From DATKJY01 sp964540105 (GTDB lineage: Bacteria; Zixibacteria; MSB-5A5; GN15; FEB-12): a stretch of 64,000 nucleotides of DNA. Shown here one piece after another: positions 63,562 through 64,000 of the stretch. Within the stretch, counting starts at the first letter, position 1. Each line of letters begins with the position of its first letter. The translations under genes and the position numbers were made by a program. Location: the NCBI GenBank assembly GCA_964540105.1, contig CAZILL010000002.1, forward strand, positions 62,001 to 126,000, given 5' to 3'. Below the pieces are notes generated by a model. It was given only the letters and a program-made list of their open reading frames with translations, made no database searches and was not told the DNA's origin.

Positions 63562-64000
63562 CACAGCCACCGATGCGTTCGATACCAATCGAAGGTTTGC
63601 TTCGCTCCGATGGCAAATGAGATTTGAGATTCGAAGCCGAGCTCTGTTTGGGCGCGCTCGGTGGCAACTTCCCATGAAGCCAACAACTCACCGGCCTTCT
63701 CGCGCGTCAGCATCGGGGTGATGCCGACAAGCCGGAGGGACTGCTCAGAGATCGAGGCGATGACACGAAACAGCCAGGCGGGAACGTAGAGGGGAAGACC
63801 GCGACGCTGGCACGCTTCCTCAAGCAGGTTGACCAGTTCCGACATGGCATAGGAGCGATTCTCGGCGATGAAGTATACGGCTCCTGAAACCGTTTTCGCG
63901 GTCGTAGCCGCAAGAATACCCCGGCACAAGTCATCGACATGAACCAGCTGCAGGCGACGGCGAGTATCGCCAAAGCAGGGGCGAATGCGGTTGTTGACAG
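63561..64000 (-). CDS. NAD-dependent epimerase (extended SDR), 3' part
   Basis: The frame enters at the right edge and runs to the stop at 63561; the N terminus with the Rossmann motif is beyond the window. The visible part has RLQLVHVDDLCRGI, a standard extended-SDR segment, then GAVYFIAENRSYAMSELV and LTREKAGELLASWEVATERAQTELGF, as in 3-beta-HSD-like or DUF-type epimerases. It is probably the first known gene of the cluster, coupled to the membrane protein. Confidence 0.85.
   Translation of the reverse strand, partial: VNNRIRPCFGDTRRRLQLVHVDDLCRGILAATTAKTVSGAVYFIAENRSYAMSELVNLLEEACQRRGLPLYVPAWLFRVIASISEQSLRLVGITPMLTREKAGELLASWEVATERAQTELGFESQISFAIGAKQTFDWYRTHRWL

Overview
The window reads as chromosomal DNA of a Gram-negative, probably uncultured bacterium of the Fibrobacteres-Chlorobi-Bacteroidetes (FCB) neighbourhood, of the Zixibacteria kind. 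The basis is a C-terminal module of the type IX secretion/FlgD-like type on one large secreted protein, several proteins ending in a paired EF-hand (dockerin-like) tail, many beta-barrel and lipoprotein genes, OmpA with thrombospondin-type-3 repeats, and multihaem cytochromes. The taxon is inferred; no rRNA, tRNA or other phylogenetic marker is present. No phage, plasmid or CRISPR region was seen.

Layout. 1-8.6 kb: a GH35-type glycosidase behind a good sigma70 promoter, a secreted trimeric fibre-like protein with an S74 chaperone domain flanked by two copies of an intergenic repeat, a phosphohexomutase with a dual-receiver regulator, and two membrane proteins. 8.7-17.7 kb (all plus strand): CstA-type transporter, then a tight cluster of diguanylate cyclase, NagZ, AnmK and a SpoIID-type lytic protein, followed by OmpA/TSP3 and a 2H phosphoesterase; the cluster points to peptidoglycan turnover. 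17.8-25.3 kb: tetrahaem cytochrome, glycosyltransferase, SufS-like desulfurase, LemA plus two TPM proteins, a ferritin-like protein and an unknown protein. 25.4-34.1 kb (minus strand): a large secreted cohesin/Ig-type protein, then a histidine kinase/sigma54 activator pair followed by a coiled-coil secreted protein and a beta-barrel, with a candidate sigma54 promoter and upstream palindrome between them.

34.3-47.7 kb: a DinB-like protein, a run of exported proteins including an FG-GAP protein, a small secreted protein and a 1376-residue SBBP/FG-GAP protein that share the same dockerin-like end, then a remnant-like 25-bp tandem repeat, a periplasmic S9 peptidase and an unknown exported protein. 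48-51.1 kb: a previously easily missed 43-residue membrane peptide divergent from a three-gene electron-transfer operon (octahaem cytochrome, NrfC-like ferredoxin, NrfD-like membrane subunit) with no molybdenum catalytic subunit. 51.2-58.6 kb: MTA/SAH nucleosidase, lipoproteins, and two divergent polytopic membrane proteins of glycosyltransferase-C appearance. 58.7-64 kb: a minus-strand run of six close-packed genes (SDR epimerase, small membrane protein, class V PLP enzyme, SDR epimerase, ABC ATPase, ABC-2 permease) entering the window from the right edge.

Start codons were re-chosen by eye using ribosome-binding sites, signal peptides and overlaps; many genes start with GTG. All family names rest on motif recognition, not on a database search.
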